The notes under the pieces were generated by a model. The model did no database searches. It had not been told where the DNA came from and worked only from the letters and a program-made list of their open reading frames with translations. Position numbers and translations under genes: made by a program. From Betaproteobacteria bacterium (GTDB taxonomy: Bacteria > Pseudomonadota > Gammaproteobacteria > Burkholderiales > Rhodocyclaceae), in assembly GCA_016720065.1 (NCBI GenBank), contig JADJXY010000002.1, positions 1,067,001 through 1,131,000 on the forward strand: a stretch of DNA of 64,000 bases. Direction: 5' to 3'. Each line of letters begins with the position of its first letter. Positions within the stretch are counted from its first letter, which is position 1. Positions 17,174-26,496 of the stretch are shown here, one piece after another.

Positions 17174-17179
17174 TATAAT
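17174..17179 (+). promoter_or_regulatory. Probable -10 element of fabI promoter
   Basis: A consensus TATAAT lies 33 nt before the fabI ATG in otherwise GC-rich sequence. No convincing -35 hexamer is found 16-18 bp upstream (ACAGAC is the nearest), so the call rests on the -10 alone. Confidence 0.5.
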
Positions 17180-17211
17180 CCGGCCGGCTAACCCCCTAGG
17201 GAGAACATCAC

Positions 17212-18009
17212 ATGGCCTTTCTCGCCGACAAAAAGATTCTCATCACCGGCCTCATCTCCAAGCATTCCATCGCCTATGGCATCGCCAAGGCCTGCCACCG
17301 GGAAGGTGCCGAGCTCGCCTTCACCTTCCAGAACGAACGTTTCGAGGAGCGGGTACGCAAATTCGCCAACGAATGCGGCAGCGACCTGGTCTTCCCCTGC
17401 GACGTGGCGAGCGATGAACAGATCGACAAACTCTTCGCCGACCTCGCCACCCGCTGGGACGGCCTCGACGGTCTGGTCCACTCGATCGCCTACGCCCCTG
17501 CCGAGGCCATCGAAGGTGACTTCCTGGAGGGCATCACGCGGGACGCCTTCCGCATCGCCCACGAAATCTCATCCTACAGCTACCCCGCCCTGGCCAAGGC
17601 CGCCCGGCCCATGATGAAGGGCCGCCGCGCTTCGCTGCTCGCGCTGTCCTACCTGGGTGCCGAGCGCACCATGCCCAACTACAACACCATGGGTCTCGCC
17701 AAGGCCAGCCTGGAAGCCGCCACCCGCTATCTGGCCTTCTGCCTCGGGCCGGAAGGCATCCGCGCCAACGCCATTTCCGCCGGCCCCATCAAAACCCTGG
17801 CGGCTTCGGGCATCGGCAATTTCGGCAAGCTGCTCTCCTATAACGCCCACCACGCCCCTCTGCGCCGCAACGTGACCATCGAGGAAGTGGGCAACGCCGC
17901 CGCTTTCCTGCTCTCCGACCTGGCGAGCGGCATCACGGCGGAAATCCTCTACGTCGATGGCGGCATGCACTCCACCGCCCTGGGCAATCCGGAGCCGCTG
18001 CCGGGCTGA
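17212..18009 (+). CDS. fabI: Enoyl-[acyl-carrier-protein] reductase (NADH), FabI
   Basis: 265 residues. FabI reduces the enoyl-ACP double bond in the last step of each fatty-acid elongation cycle. The atypical short-chain dehydrogenase signature is present: ITGLISKHSIAYGIA at the NADH site, SIAYAP, and catalytic Tyr147, Tyr157 and Lys164 in YLGAERTMPNYNTMGLAKAS. GGGAG precedes the ATG. A perfect palindromic terminator follows. It is the probable triclosan target of this organism, by family knowledge. Confidence 0.96.
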   Translation: MAFLADKKILITGLISKHSIAYGIAKACHREGAELAFTFQNERFEERVRKFANECGSDLVFPCDVASDEQIDKLFADLATRWDGLDGLVHSIAYAPAEAIEGDFLEGITRDAFRIAHEISSYSYPALAKAARPMMKGRRASLLALSYLGAERTMPNYNTMGLAKASLEAATRYLAFCLGPEGIRANAISAGPIKTLAASGIGNFGKLLSYNAHHAPLRRNVTIEEVGNAAAFLLSDLASGITAEILYVDGGMHSTALGNPEPLPG

Positions 18010-18052
18010 TCGGTCGCCTGCGGCGTGGAACAACTCCGCGCCCCGTGAGAAA

Positions 18053-18080
18053 AAAACGCCGGCCTGCAGGCCGGCGTTTT
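18053..18080. terminator. Bidirectional rho-independent terminator between fabI and ppiD
   Basis: A perfect 28-bp palindrome: an A-run, a GC-rich stem (ACGCCGGCC / GGCCGGCGT with TGCA centre) and a T-run on each strand. It lies between the convergent genes fabI and ppiD and should stop transcripts from both sides. Confidence 0.92.
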
Positions 18081-18120
18081 CGTGTGCGATGGGGCGGCGT
18101 AGCACCGCCCCACGGAAGGC

Positions 18121-20004
18121 TTACTTGTCCTTCGCCTCCAGGGCGGCGTGGTTGATTTCGACCTTGTAGCGGGAACGCAGACCGGCGAGGTAGGCCTTGA
18201 CCTCCTCCTGCAGGACCAGGGTGGTGTACTGGCGCAGCATCGACTGGCGGCGGGCCTCATCCAGCTTTTCACCCGGCAGGACCTTGACCACCTTGAACAG
18301 GGCGTAGCCCAGGTCGGGCAGTTCGACGCCGGCGTAACCCGGGAGCTTGGCGGCATCCACCTTGAGGATGGCAGGAACCGCCTGGGGAGGCACCCGCAGG
18401 GCGTCCAGGCGGGAGAGGGTCTTGGCCGCCCCCCAGGCCAGCTTGTCTTCTCCGCGCCGCAGTTCGGCGAGGCGCGCCTCGCCTTCCTTCACGGCCATGG
18501 CCTGGGCCTCGCGGCGGCGCAGGACGGTCTCGACGGCGCCCTTCACTTCGTCGAAGGCGCGCAGGGCAGCGGGTTTGTGTTCGGCCACCCGCGCGGCCAC
18601 CAGGGTATTGGGGGCGACCTCGATGGCCTCGGTGTTGCGGCGGTTTTTCACCGCATCTTCGGAGAACACCGCGGCAAGGAGCTTTTCGTTGGCGAAGTGC
18701 CCATTGGCGGGATTGGCCTGACGGGTCAACCAGGCGGTCTTGCGCACCTCCAGCTTGTACTTTTCCGCCACGGCGGCGAGGCTGTCGGACTGCTCGTAAA
18801 CCATGTTGGTGAAGGCCTCGGCGGCCTCGGCAAATTTGCGGGCGGCGGCGGTACGCTTCAATTCGGCTTCGATCTCGCCCTTGACCTCGGCGTAGGGCTT
18901 TTCCTTGGCGCCGTGGATGCCGGTGAGCTTGATGATGTGGTAGCCGAACTCGGATTCGACCACGCCGGAAATTTCGCCTTCCTTGAGACTGAAGGCCGCT
19001 TCCTCGAAGGGCTTGACCATGGCGCCCCGGGCAAAGAAGCCCAGATCGCCCCCCTTGGCCGCGGAGCCCGGGTCCGCGGAGTGCTTCTTGGCCAGATCGG
19101 CGAAGGCCGCGGGCTGGGCGCGGACTTCCTTCAGCACGGCGTCGGCCTTCGACTTGGCCTTGGCCTTGTCGGAATTTTCCAGGCCGATGAGGATGTGGGC
19201 CGCGCGCCGCTCCTCGCCCGTACCGTAGCGGCTCTTGTGGCCTTCGTACCAGGCCTTCACTTCCGCTTCGGGGACGCTGACCTGGGCGCTCACCGTTTCC
19301 AGGGACAGGACCACGAATTCGGCCTGAGCCTGCTCGGCCACTTCGAATTGCTTGGGATTGGCGTCGTAATACTTGCGCGCCGCATCGTCTTCCAGTTTGG
19401 CCTTGCCCACCCAGTCGTCCACCGCGTAGCGGAACTCCTGCACTTCGCGCTTTTCCGCTTGCATGGCGAGCACCTTATCGGTGACCGTCCGGGAGAGGAT
19501 GCCGGTCTGGCCGATGGAACCGGCGAGTTGCTGCAAGGTGAGATCCTGCCGCACGCGGGCTTCGAAGCCCCCCATGGTCAAGCCCTGGGCCTTGACCGCC
19601 TGCTCGTAGCGCTCCAGGGAAAACTTGCCGTCCACCTGGAGGGCAGGAATATTGGCGATGGCCCGGCTGACCGCCGCGTCGCTGGCCATCATGCGCTTCT
19701 TGGACGCCTCCAGCAGGATGAGTTGCTGATCGATCATGTCGTCGATGACCGCCTTGCGGGCCTCCGGGTTGTCGAAGAGCTTGGGATCGAAGCTGCCGGT
19801 CTGGTTGCGGATGCGCTCCTCCTGCTCCCGCAAGGCCTGCTGAAAATGCTGCGGCGTGATTTTCACTTCGCCGATCCTGGCCACCACACCGTCGTCCGCC
19901 ACGTCGCGCACGTAGGCATCGACGCCCCAGAGCGCGAAGGGCAAGGTGATGAGGGCGAGGAAGATCTGGACGATTCTCTTGTTATTGCGGACTGCGTCGA
20001 ACAT
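18121..20004 (-). CDS. ppiD: PpiD-like periplasmic folding chaperone (SurA_N and PPIC domains)
   Basis: 627 residues. An N-terminal membrane anchor (IVQIFLALITLPFALWGVDAYV) is followed by a SurA_N-like chaperone region (VARIGEVKITPQHFQQALREQEE), a parvulin peptidyl-prolyl isomerase domain (RAAHILIGL ... GGDLGFFARGAMVKPFEEAAF ... FGYHIIKL, about residues 260-370) and a C-terminal chaperone-like region. PpiD works at the periplasmic side of the Sec translocon on newly exported proteins. Length and order fit the family. Only about 120 bp separate it from the upstream oxidase gene on the same strand. Confidence 0.93.
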   Translation of the reverse strand: MFDAVRNNKRIVQIFLALITLPFALWGVDAYVRDVADDGVVARIGEVKITPQHFQQALREQEERIRNQTGSFDPKLFDNPEARKAVIDDMIDQQLILLEASKKRMMASDAAVSRAIANIPALQVDGKFSLERYEQAVKAQGLTMGGFEARVRQDLTLQQLAGSIGQTGILSRTVTDKVLAMQAEKREVQEFRYAVDDWVGKAKLEDDAARKYYDANPKQFEVAEQAQAEFVVLSLETVSAQVSVPEAEVKAWYEGHKSRYGTGEERRAAHILIGLENSDKAKAKSKADAVLKEVRAQPAAFADLAKKHSADPGSAAKGGDLGFFARGAMVKPFEEAAFSLKEGEISGVVESEFGYHIIKLTGIHGAKEKPYAEVKGEIEAELKRTAAARKFAEAAEAFTNMVYEQSDSLAAVAEKYKLEVRKTAWLTRQANPANGHFANEKLLAAVFSEDAVKNRRNTEAIEVAPNTLVAARVAEHKPAALRAFDEVKGAVETVLRRREAQAMAVKEGEARLAELRRGEDKLAWGAAKTLSRLDALRVPPQAVPAILKVDAAKLPGYAGVELPDLGYALFKVVKVLPGEKLDEARRQSMLRQYTTLVLQEEVKAYLAGLRSRYKVEINHAALEAKDK

Positions 20005-20127
20005 GATTCCGGGATTCCGTAGAGAGGCTGCGAGGGAAACCTCGCGGGCCAGAGCCCGGGTCAGCCGCCCGGGCGCAAAAAAGGTGGCTGATTTTACAGC
20101 AGAAAGCCCCCGCGGACCACGGCGCCA

Positions 20128-21249
20128 TCAGCCCCCGCGCGGAACCTGCCCGAGCAGGCCGACAGCATGATCGGCCAAGGCAAGGCAGGCCGTGAGCCCC
20201 GGCGATTCGATGCCGAAGAGATTGACCAGCCCGGCAACCCCATGCTCCCGCGGCCCCTGCACCAGAAAATCCGCCGCCGGTTCCCCTGGACCCGCAATTT
20301 TGGGGCGCACGCCGCAGAAGGCCGGCACCAGGGCATCGTCGGGCAGCCCGGGCCAATACTGCCGCACGGCCCCGTAAAAGTCTGCCCCACGGCGGGGATC
20401 GACCGTGCTGTCCGGCTTTTCGACCCATTCCACATCGGGCCCGAAGCGCCCCTGCCCTGCAAGATCCAGGGTGAGATGCACCCCCAGCCCGCCGGGCTCC
20501 GGCACCGGGTAGATGAGCCGGGAAAAGGGCACGCGCCCGCGGCAGGAAAAGTAATTTCCCTTGGCGTAGCAGGCTACGGGAATCCACTCGGCGGGAAATC
20601 CCCGCAGCGAGGCGGCCAGGGCGGGCGCCTCCAGCCCCGCCGCATTGACCACCCGGCGGGCCCTGATACGGACCGGCTCCCTGCCGCCCACCTCCAGGAC
20701 GATGCCCTCCGCCTCCACCGCCCCGCCGAGTATCGGGCTTCCCGGCACGAAGCTCGCTCCCGCCGCCTGCACGTCGGCCAGGAGCGCCTGCATGAGGGCA
20801 TGGCTATCCACGATTCCGGTGTGCGGGGACAAGAGCGCCGCCGTGCAGGCCAGCGCGGGTTCCAGCCTCTGCGCCTCGCGCCCCGAAAGCAGGGCCAGTC
20901 CGGCGACACCGTTGGCCTGCCCCTGCCGGAGAAGGGATTCCAGCCCCGCCTCCTGCTCCGCCGCCGTGGCGACGATGAGCTTGCTGCACAGGCGGTGCGC
21001 CACGCCGCGGTCGGCACAATAGCGCCGCAGCCGGCGGCTGCCCTCGACGCACAGGCGGGCCTTGAGGCTGCCGCCCGGGTAGTACAGGCCGGCGTGGATT
21101 ACCTCGCTGTTGCGGGAGCTGGTTTCCCTGCCGAAGCTCCCGTGCCGCTCCAGCACCAGAACGTCGCCGCCCAAGGGGCCGGCCAGGGCGCGAGCGCAGG
21201 CCAGGCCCACCACCCCGGCACCGATCACGACCGCTTCAACCGTTTCCAT
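20128..21249 (-). CDS. FAD-dependent oxidoreductase, L-2-hydroxyglutarate oxidase-like
   Basis: 373 residues with the FAD-binding AVVIGAGVVGLACARALA at the start and the LhgO-type segments ETSSRNSEVIHAGLYYP and CYAKGNYFSC. LhgO oxidises L-2-hydroxyglutarate to 2-oxoglutarate and passes electrons to the quinone pool. The ATG at 21249 gives the usual N-terminus and follows a GGAGGGAGCGTGTGCG region; an in-frame extension to 21345 overlaps the opposite-strand channel gene and is rejected. The exact substrate is not provable from sequence; the family also includes glycerol-3-phosphate and other 2-hydroxyacid oxidases. Confidence 0.82.
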   Translation of the reverse strand: METVEAVVIGAGVVGLACARALAGPLGGDVLVLERHGSFGRETSSRNSEVIHAGLYYPGGSLKARLCVEGSRRLRRYCADRGVAHRLCSKLIVATAAEQEAGLESLLRQGQANGVAGLALLSGREAQRLEPALACTAALLSPHTGIVDSHALMQALLADVQAAGASFVPGSPILGGAVEAEGIVLEVGGREPVRIRARRVVNAAGLEAPALAASLRGFPAEWIPVACYAKGNYFSCRGRVPFSRLIYPVPEPGGLGVHLTLDLAGQGRFGPDVEWVEKPDSTVDPRRGADFYGAVRQYWPGLPDDALVPAFCGVRPKIAGPGEPAADFLVQGPREHGVAGLVNLFGIESPGLTACLALADHAVGLLGQVPRGG

Positions 21250-21337
21250 CGCACACGCTCCCTCCGGGCTGCCGATTCTAACCGCGGGGCTGCCCGCGCT
21301 TGCGGTTAGAATGCCCGAAAACCCTTGCACTACGGCC

Positions 21338-22873
21338 ATGGACAACCCTCTCCTTCCGACCCTGGCAGCCTTCTACACCGGGGACGAGACCCTCCACCTC
21401 TTTTTTGCCACCCTGGTCCTCGGCCTGGTACTCCTGCCTGCCGGCGGCGACGGCCGCACCGTGGTGCGGCAGACCCTGGTCTTTTCCGTCCTCTGTCTCC
21501 TCGGCAACCTGGGCGCCGCTCTCCTCGCCGCCTCGGGGGCAGCGCGGCCCGCCGCGGTCCTGCACGGCATTCTGCTGCTCGGCCTGGGCATCGGCGTCAT
21601 CCGCCTGGTGGGCCTGCTCGTCTTCCGTGTGCTCCTGCCGCGCCTGCACATCGCGCCGCCGCGCATCCTGGAAGACATCGTGGTCATCATCGGCTACGTG
21701 GCCTGGGGTCTGATCCGCCTTTCCCAGTCCGGCGTCGAGTTGTCGTCCATCGTCACCACCTCGGCGGTCATCACGGCGGTGATCGCCTTTTCCATGCAGG
21801 ACACCCTGGGCAACATCCTGGGGGGGCTCGCCCTGCAACTGGACAGCTCCATCCAGATCGGCGACTGGGTGAAGATCGACGACGTTTCCGGCCAGGTGAC
21901 CGACATCCGCTGGCGCTATACCGCCATCCGCACCCGCAACGGGGAAACCGTCGTCGTCCCCAACAGCCTCCTCATGAAGGGCAAGGTGTGGGTCATCGGC
22001 GACCGGGAACAGGGTACCCGGCTCTGGCGGCGCACCCTCCACTTCAACGTGGGCTACGTCGCCCAACCCGCCCGGGTGGTGGCCACCGTCGAACTGGCGG
22101 TGCGGGAAGCCAACATCCCCAATGTGTCGCGGGAGCGGCCGGTGAGTTGCGTGCTGATGGAATTCGGGCCTGGCTACGGTCACTACGCCCTGCGCTACTG
22201 GATGGACGACCCGGCCCCCGACGACCCCACCGACTCCGCCGTCCGTTCCCACATTTACGCGGCCCTGCGCCGCTCCGGCTGGCGCCTCGCCCTGCCCGAG
22301 GAAATGCGCTATCTGGTGAAGGACAACGCCGCCCTGCGCAGCGCCACCAAGTCGCGGGAATTGCAGCACCGCATCGATGCCCTGCGCTCGGTCAGTCTCT
22401 TCGCCCAATTGACCGACGAGGAATGCGGGCGGGTCGCCGAACACCTGGTCTATGCCCCCTTCGCCGCGGGTGACGTGCTCACCCGCCAGGGGGCCATCGC
22501 GCACTGGCTGTACATCATCCTGGCGGGAGAAGCCGAAGTCGTGCGGCGCAACGGCGACGGCGAAGAGCACGCCCTGGCGCGGCTCAAACCCGGCGACTTC
22601 TTCGGCGAAATGGGCCTGCTCACCGGCGAACCCCGTACCGCGTCGGTGCACGCCGTCACGGACGTGGAATGCTATCGCCTGGACAAGACCGGCCTGGCGG
22701 AAATCATGGCCGACCGGCCGGCCATCGCCGAAGAGCTTTCCGCCGTCCTGGCCGCCCGCTCGCAGCAGAACGAAGCGGCATCGACCGGCGGCGATCCCCG
22801 CCGCAAGGCGCCACCAGCCGGCCTGGGCGGCGCCATCGTCGGGCGCATCCGCAGTTTCTTCAATCTGGAGTAA
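21338..22873 (+). CDS. MscS-type channel with C-terminal cyclic-nucleotide-binding domain
   Basis: 511 residues. Hydrophobic segments lie at about residues 18-135. The MscS pore and beta region follows (TTSAVITAVIAFSMQDTLGNILGGLALQLDSSIQIGDWVKI, NGETVVVPNSLLMKG). Residues about 345-475 form a cyclic-nucleotide-binding domain with the phosphate-binding cassette GDFFGEMGLLTGEPRTASV. This layout is that of bacterial MscS-like cyclic-nucleotide-gated channels (bCNG), which usually respond weakly or not at all to tension. The ATG at 21338 is used; an ATG at 21311 adds nine residues, and neither has a strong ribosome site. Confidence 0.9.
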   Translation: MDNPLLPTLAAFYTGDETLHLFFATLVLGLVLLPAGGDGRTVVRQTLVFSVLCLLGNLGAALLAASGAARPAAVLHGILLLGLGIGVIRLVGLLVFRVLLPRLHIAPPRILEDIVVIIGYVAWGLIRLSQSGVELSSIVTTSAVITAVIAFSMQDTLGNILGGLALQLDSSIQIGDWVKIDDVSGQVTDIRWRYTAIRTRNGETVVVPNSLLMKGKVWVIGDREQGTRLWRRTLHFNVGYVAQPARVVATVELAVREANIPNVSRERPVSCVLMEFGPGYGHYALRYWMDDPAPDDPTDSAVRSHIYAALRRSGWRLALPEEMRYLVKDNAALRSATKSRELQHRIDALRSVSLFAQLTDEECGRVAEHLVYAPFAAGDVLTRQGAIAHWLYIILAGEAEVVRRNGDGEEHALARLKPGDFFGEMGLLTGEPRTASVHAVTDVECYRLDKTGLAEIMADRPAIAEELSAVLAARSQQNEAASTGGDPRRKAPPAGLGGAIVGRIRSFFNLE

Positions 22874-22907
22874 GGCGGGCAGCGTTGCGCCGCCGCAAGC
22901 AAGCGGA

Positions 22908-23177
22908 TCAGAGAACCCGGGGTTGCGGGAAGCGGCGCGAAAAGTCCCGGTAAAGGCGCTCGAGCCGGCGCACCCGATCCCGACTGCACCCGTATTCGGC
23001 CCGTTCGATGGCCTCGCGGAACAGATTGTGCAGCCTGAACACGCCGCGAGGCGTTCGTATCAACTCGTGAGCCATTTCCGCCGCCACGACTTCCGGAATG
23101 TGTTCGAGTTCCGAAATGGCCTCCACCTGGCCCCGCTCGATTTCGGAAAAATCGATGATCTCCTGCAAGGTCACCAT
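22908..23177 (-). CDS. Small hypothetical protein, highly charged
   Basis: 89 residues, no recognised family. A GAGGAG site six nt before the ATG and a composition rich in Glu and Arg (SEIERGQVEAISELEHIPEVVAAEMAHELIRTPRG) support a real gene. It is predicted soluble and helical. It stands alone between the channel gene and the CHAT gene, convergent with the former. The GTPRGVF-like centre gives no functional hint. Confidence 0.6.
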   Translation of the reverse strand: MVTLQEIIDFSEIERGQVEAISELEHIPEVVAAEMAHELIRTPRGVFRLHNLFREAIERAEYGCSRDRVRRLERLYRDFSRRFPQPRVL

Positions 23178-23276
23178 AGCGCACTCCTCGCCGACGCTGA
23201 ATGGCTCTCTGAGTGTTTTGCCCGGGGCAAAAATCCATTGAAGTTTGCTATGGCCGGCGGCGCAGCCATAGGGTAA

Positions 23277-26200
23277 TCAGGAGCCGCCGTCACCGATCAG
23301 GGCGTAGGGCGCCCAGTACAGCGGATGGCCGTAGGATCCGCCGCCGGGGGCGGAATCGGCCATGGTCTCGAGCATGGCGCGGCGCAGGGCCTCCGCCCGG
23401 GAAATGCCGGGCTGGGCGGCCTGGGCGTTGAAGATGGACACCACCAGCCGGCGCGCCGAGACGGATTCGACCGGCCAATGGGTGGCCAGCAGCGCCCGCC
23501 CGCCGGCATAGAAGAAGGCACGCCCCAGGCCGCTCAGGGCCTCGGCGCCCTCGCCCTCTCCAGCCGCCGTGTTGCAGGCCGAGAGGATGACCCAGTCGGC
23601 GTCGAGCCGCAGCCCCAGAATATCGTCCAGGGTGAGCAATCCGTGGCCGCCGTCCCGCGGATTGGCGAGCGCCAGGGCCGGCTGGTCCACGCGAGGCAAC
23701 TCGCCGGGCAGCAGCCCGTGGGTGGCGAAGGCGATCACCCGCCGGCGGGAGAGATCGGCCCCGAGGACATTGCTGCGGCTGGCCGCCGGGCCTAGGAAGA
23801 CGTCCTTGCCCGGGTCGGCCCCCAGGCTGCGGGCCAGGGCAAGGATTTCGTCTCGCGTGTCGGGCAGGGGCGCGAGTTGGGCGTACTGCGGCCAGACCGC
23901 CTCCTCGCCCCGCAGGGCGCGCTCCCGCAGGACGGGGGGCAGGGCCACGGCGCGTAGCCGACGCGAAGTCGCCCCGGGCTTGGCAACACCGTCGCCGGCA
24001 AAATCCGGGTCGCCGAAGCCGGCAAAGGCACGGCGCCCCGCGGCCGCGGGCGCCATGCGACGCAGGGTGATGAGCGATGCCGCCGAAGGGAGCTGGCTGG
24101 TGGCCACCTGGCGGGCGAGCCAGGGCCAGGCCGCGTAGTCGGGTTTTCCGCCGGCGCCGGGAGGAGGCGGCTCGCCGCTGAGCAGCAGGGCGATGGGCAG
24201 GCGCGCCAGCCCTCCTCCGGCCACCACGATCAGGTGCTCCGCGCCCTGCCAACCCTCCTTCACCGGCAGGAGGAGTTCGCGGTAAAGGCGATGGGCGAGC
24301 TGCCCGTCGAAGGCCGGCAGCCGGTCGAGGTCACCCTCCGGGGGATCGAGGGCCTGGCGCAGGCTGCGCACGCTGCGCTCCAGGTCACGGCGGCCCCGCT
24401 CGACCACGGCGAAGACCGGCTTCCCTCCCGCCGGGATGGCCCACACGAAGCTGCGCTCCTCGCTGGCCAGGACACTGAGCAGCGCTTCCCCGGAACGCAG
24501 GGCGGCCCGCACCTGGACCAGGGTGGCGGGCCGCGGCACGATGAGGTCGGCGTAATCCGGAAAACGCTGGGCCAGGGTGTCACGCAGGCTGCGATGGCGG
24601 TCGTCCAGGACCGCCACGCGGGTCTGCATGTCGGCGACGATCCCCGGGACGAGTTGGTCCGCCGGCCGGGAAAGCAGGTCGGCCAGGATTTTGTACAGGG
24701 CGTCCCGCTCCTGGCGCACGTCCTGTTCTTCCCGCACCAGCGCCGCGAGTTCCGGCTTGCCCGCCGCCGCGCGAGCGGCGCTGGCGGCCATGGCCTGCTG
24801 CACGCTCTGGCCGCGCAGCACGTCGGCGGCCAGAAAAGCCTCGGCGACGGCATCGATGCCCGCCGCGCCTTCCAGGGGCGTGCCCCGGATGCGGGACAAG
24901 AGGCCGAGGTAGGCATCGACCACATAACTCAGGCGGGCGAAGCGCCCCCCGGAACGGTCCGTGGTTTCCGCAACCTTGGGCAGGAGGACGGCCAGGGCAT
25001 CGCGAAAGGCCGCGAGTGCCGCTTCGTTCTGTCCCGCCACCGCCAGGGCCACCCCGTGAAACCCCAGGGCCTCGGCCGCGTCGAAGGCGCCGGGGCCCAT
25101 CTGCTGGCGCTTCCTTTTGGCCAGCAGCGCGCTTTCCGACACCGCTTCGTCCAGGCGCTTTTCCGCGATCAGGGCGCGAATCCAGCCCAGGGTGGGGGCG
25201 CCCAGGGTATCGGCCAATTGGGGATCTTCGGCCAGGGCCGCGCGCAGGGCTTCGAACTGTGCCAGGGCCTCGGGCCAGCGGCGCTGCACGACCAGGGCAC
25301 TGGCGCGCAGGCGCCGCCACTGCACGGCCGGCAGCGCCGTCGCCGGCACCCCCAGCCGCTCCAGGTTGGCCAGCACGCGCTCGGCAAGTCTCAGCGCCTC
25401 GCCGGTGCGGCGCTGCTCCAGGAGAACGCGGGCCAGGGGCATCATCATCTGGTTGGTGTGCAGGCTCTCGGGACCGAAGCGCTCCAGGCTGCGCAGGAGC
25501 AGGCGCCGGGCATGGACCTCGGCCTCATGGACCCGCCCTTCTTCCAGAAGCGCATGGGCCAGCCAGGACTCCTGGCGGTTGCGGTGTTGCTCGACGGTGA
25601 CCTGGGGCGTGGTCGTGGTGCCGCTGGCCTGCATGGCCAGATTGTCCTGCACCGCCTTCTCGCGCAGTTCCAGGGCCCGGCGGAAGCGGGCCTCGGCTTC
25701 GGCGTAGCGCCCTTCGGAAAAAAAAGTACGGCCCAGGGCGTCCTCGACAAAGGCACTCCAGGTGTTCTGGTACCAGACCCAGTTGCGGGAGCCCTTGAGC
25801 CGGGTCAGCAGACCTTCCGCGTCGCGCACGTGGCGGCGAGCCGTGGCGAAATCCCCCAGACGCCGGTAGGGTTCGGAGAGTAGGGCGTGCATGGCCAGGC
25901 GAAAACCCGCCACACCCTCCGGAGTCACCTCCAGGGCGCGCGTCGTGGCGGCCAGGCCGTTGCGGAAATTGCCTCCGCCATACTCCGCCCCGCCCAACTC
26001 CGCCCAGGCGCGGTGGGGTTCCCGGCCACCCCCCAGCTCGATGCAGCGGCGCAGTTCGCGCAGTTCGGCCCCCACCAGCCCCAGTTCCCGGGCGGCCCGG
26101 GCGCGTTTCAAGTGGAATTCGGCCAGGTCGGTGCCGGCGAGTTCGGCCGGGGGAGCCGTTTCCAGAACGCGGCGCGCCTCGTCGAGACGGCGGGAATCGA

Positions 26201-26351
26201 CCGGGTGCTTATCCAGGAGAGCGAGAATGTCGCCGATGCTGCGGGCTTCGGCGGGCGCGGGCGCAGCGGGCGCGGACCCTGCGAATACAAGACCCAGGAC
26301 CAGAATTGCGACCCGTCCCAAGCTCCTGCCGACTCCGACGACCTTATCCAT
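23277..26351 (-). CDS. Secreted TPR-CHAT protein (caspase-like protease domain)
   Basis: 1024 residues. A signal peptide (VAILVLGLVFAGSAPAAPAPA) is followed by tetratricopeptide-type helices (about residues 60-560, e.g. FFSEGRYAEAEARFRRALELREK) and a C-terminal CHAT domain (about 640-1020), a caspase-fold peptidase. The predicted dyad is His878 in FATHGLLPGE and Cys926 in LSACNTAAGEG, both intact, with the final HPLYWAPYALIG typical of CHAT. Cytoplasmic TPR-CHAT proteins can act as defence effectors (Craspase is one), but this one appears exported, so a periplasmic or surface role is more likely. GGGAGG precedes the ATG at 26351; an earlier ATG lies inside the tRNA gene and is rejected. Confidence 0.88.
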   Translation of the reverse strand: MDKVVGVGRSLGRVAILVLGLVFAGSAPAAPAPAEARSIGDILALLDKHPVDSRRLDEARRVLETAPPAELAGTDLAEFHLKRARAARELGLVGAELRELRRCIELGGGREPHRAWAELGGAEYGGGNFRNGLAATTRALEVTPEGVAGFRLAMHALLSEPYRRLGDFATARRHVRDAEGLLTRLKGSRNWVWYQNTWSAFVEDALGRTFFSEGRYAEAEARFRRALELREKAVQDNLAMQASGTTTTPQVTVEQHRNRQESWLAHALLEEGRVHEAEVHARRLLLRSLERFGPESLHTNQMMMPLARVLLEQRRTGEALRLAERVLANLERLGVPATALPAVQWRRLRASALVVQRRWPEALAQFEALRAALAEDPQLADTLGAPTLGWIRALIAEKRLDEAVSESALLAKRKRQQMGPGAFDAAEALGFHGVALAVAGQNEAALAAFRDALAVLLPKVAETTDRSGGRFARLSYVVDAYLGLLSRIRGTPLEGAAGIDAVAEAFLAADVLRGQSVQQAMAASAARAAAGKPELAALVREEQDVRQERDALYKILADLLSRPADQLVPGIVADMQTRVAVLDDRHRSLRDTLAQRFPDYADLIVPRPATLVQVRAALRSGEALLSVLASEERSFVWAIPAGGKPVFAVVERGRRDLERSVRSLRQALDPPEGDLDRLPAFDGQLAHRLYRELLLPVKEGWQGAEHLIVVAGGGLARLPIALLLSGEPPPPGAGGKPDYAAWPWLARQVATSQLPSAASLITLRRMAPAAAGRRAFAGFGDPDFAGDGVAKPGATSRRLRAVALPPVLRERALRGEEAVWPQYAQLAPLPDTRDEILALARSLGADPGKDVFLGPAASRSNVLGADLSRRRVIAFATHGLLPGELPRVDQPALALANPRDGGHGLLTLDDILGLRLDADWVILSACNTAAGEGEGAEALSGLGRAFFYAGGRALLATHWPVESVSARRLVVSIFNAQAAQPGISRAEALRRAMLETMADSAPGGGSYGHPLYWAPYALIGDGGS

Positions 26352-26372
26352 TTGGCCTCCCCCGCCGCCCGC

Positions 26373-26458
26373 TGGTGCCCAGGAAGGGAATCGAACCCCC
26401 ACGCCTTGCGGCGCCAGAACCTAAATCTGGTGCGTCTACCAATTTCGCCACCTGGGCA
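26373..26458 (-). tRNA. tRNA-Leu (anticodon UAG)
   Basis: 86 nt including an encoded CCA end. The acceptor TGCCCAG pairs with CTGGGCA, the anticodon stem-loop is CCAGA-TTTAGGT-TCTGG (anticodon TAG, reading CUN leucine codons), a long variable arm with stem CGCC...GGCG marks the class II tRNA, and the T-loop GGTTCGATTCC is canonical. It lies between the CHAT gene and hpnC. Confidence 0.96.
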
Positions 26459-26480
26459 GGCCGGCGGATTCTAACATCGC

Positions 26481-26486
26481 TATACT
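26481..26486 (+). promoter_or_regulatory. Possible -10 element of hpnC
   Basis: TATACT lies 10 nt before the hpnC ATG; a start there would give an almost leaderless transcript. No good -35 is present in the overlapping tRNA edge, so this is tentative. Confidence 0.3.
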
Positions 26487-26496
26487 TGCCGCCGCC

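Noticed and set aside
26352..26402. Upstream start for the CHAT protein
   Set aside because: The extra 17 codons are the antisense of the tRNA-Leu 3' end; the ATG at 26351 has its own ribosome site and signal peptide.
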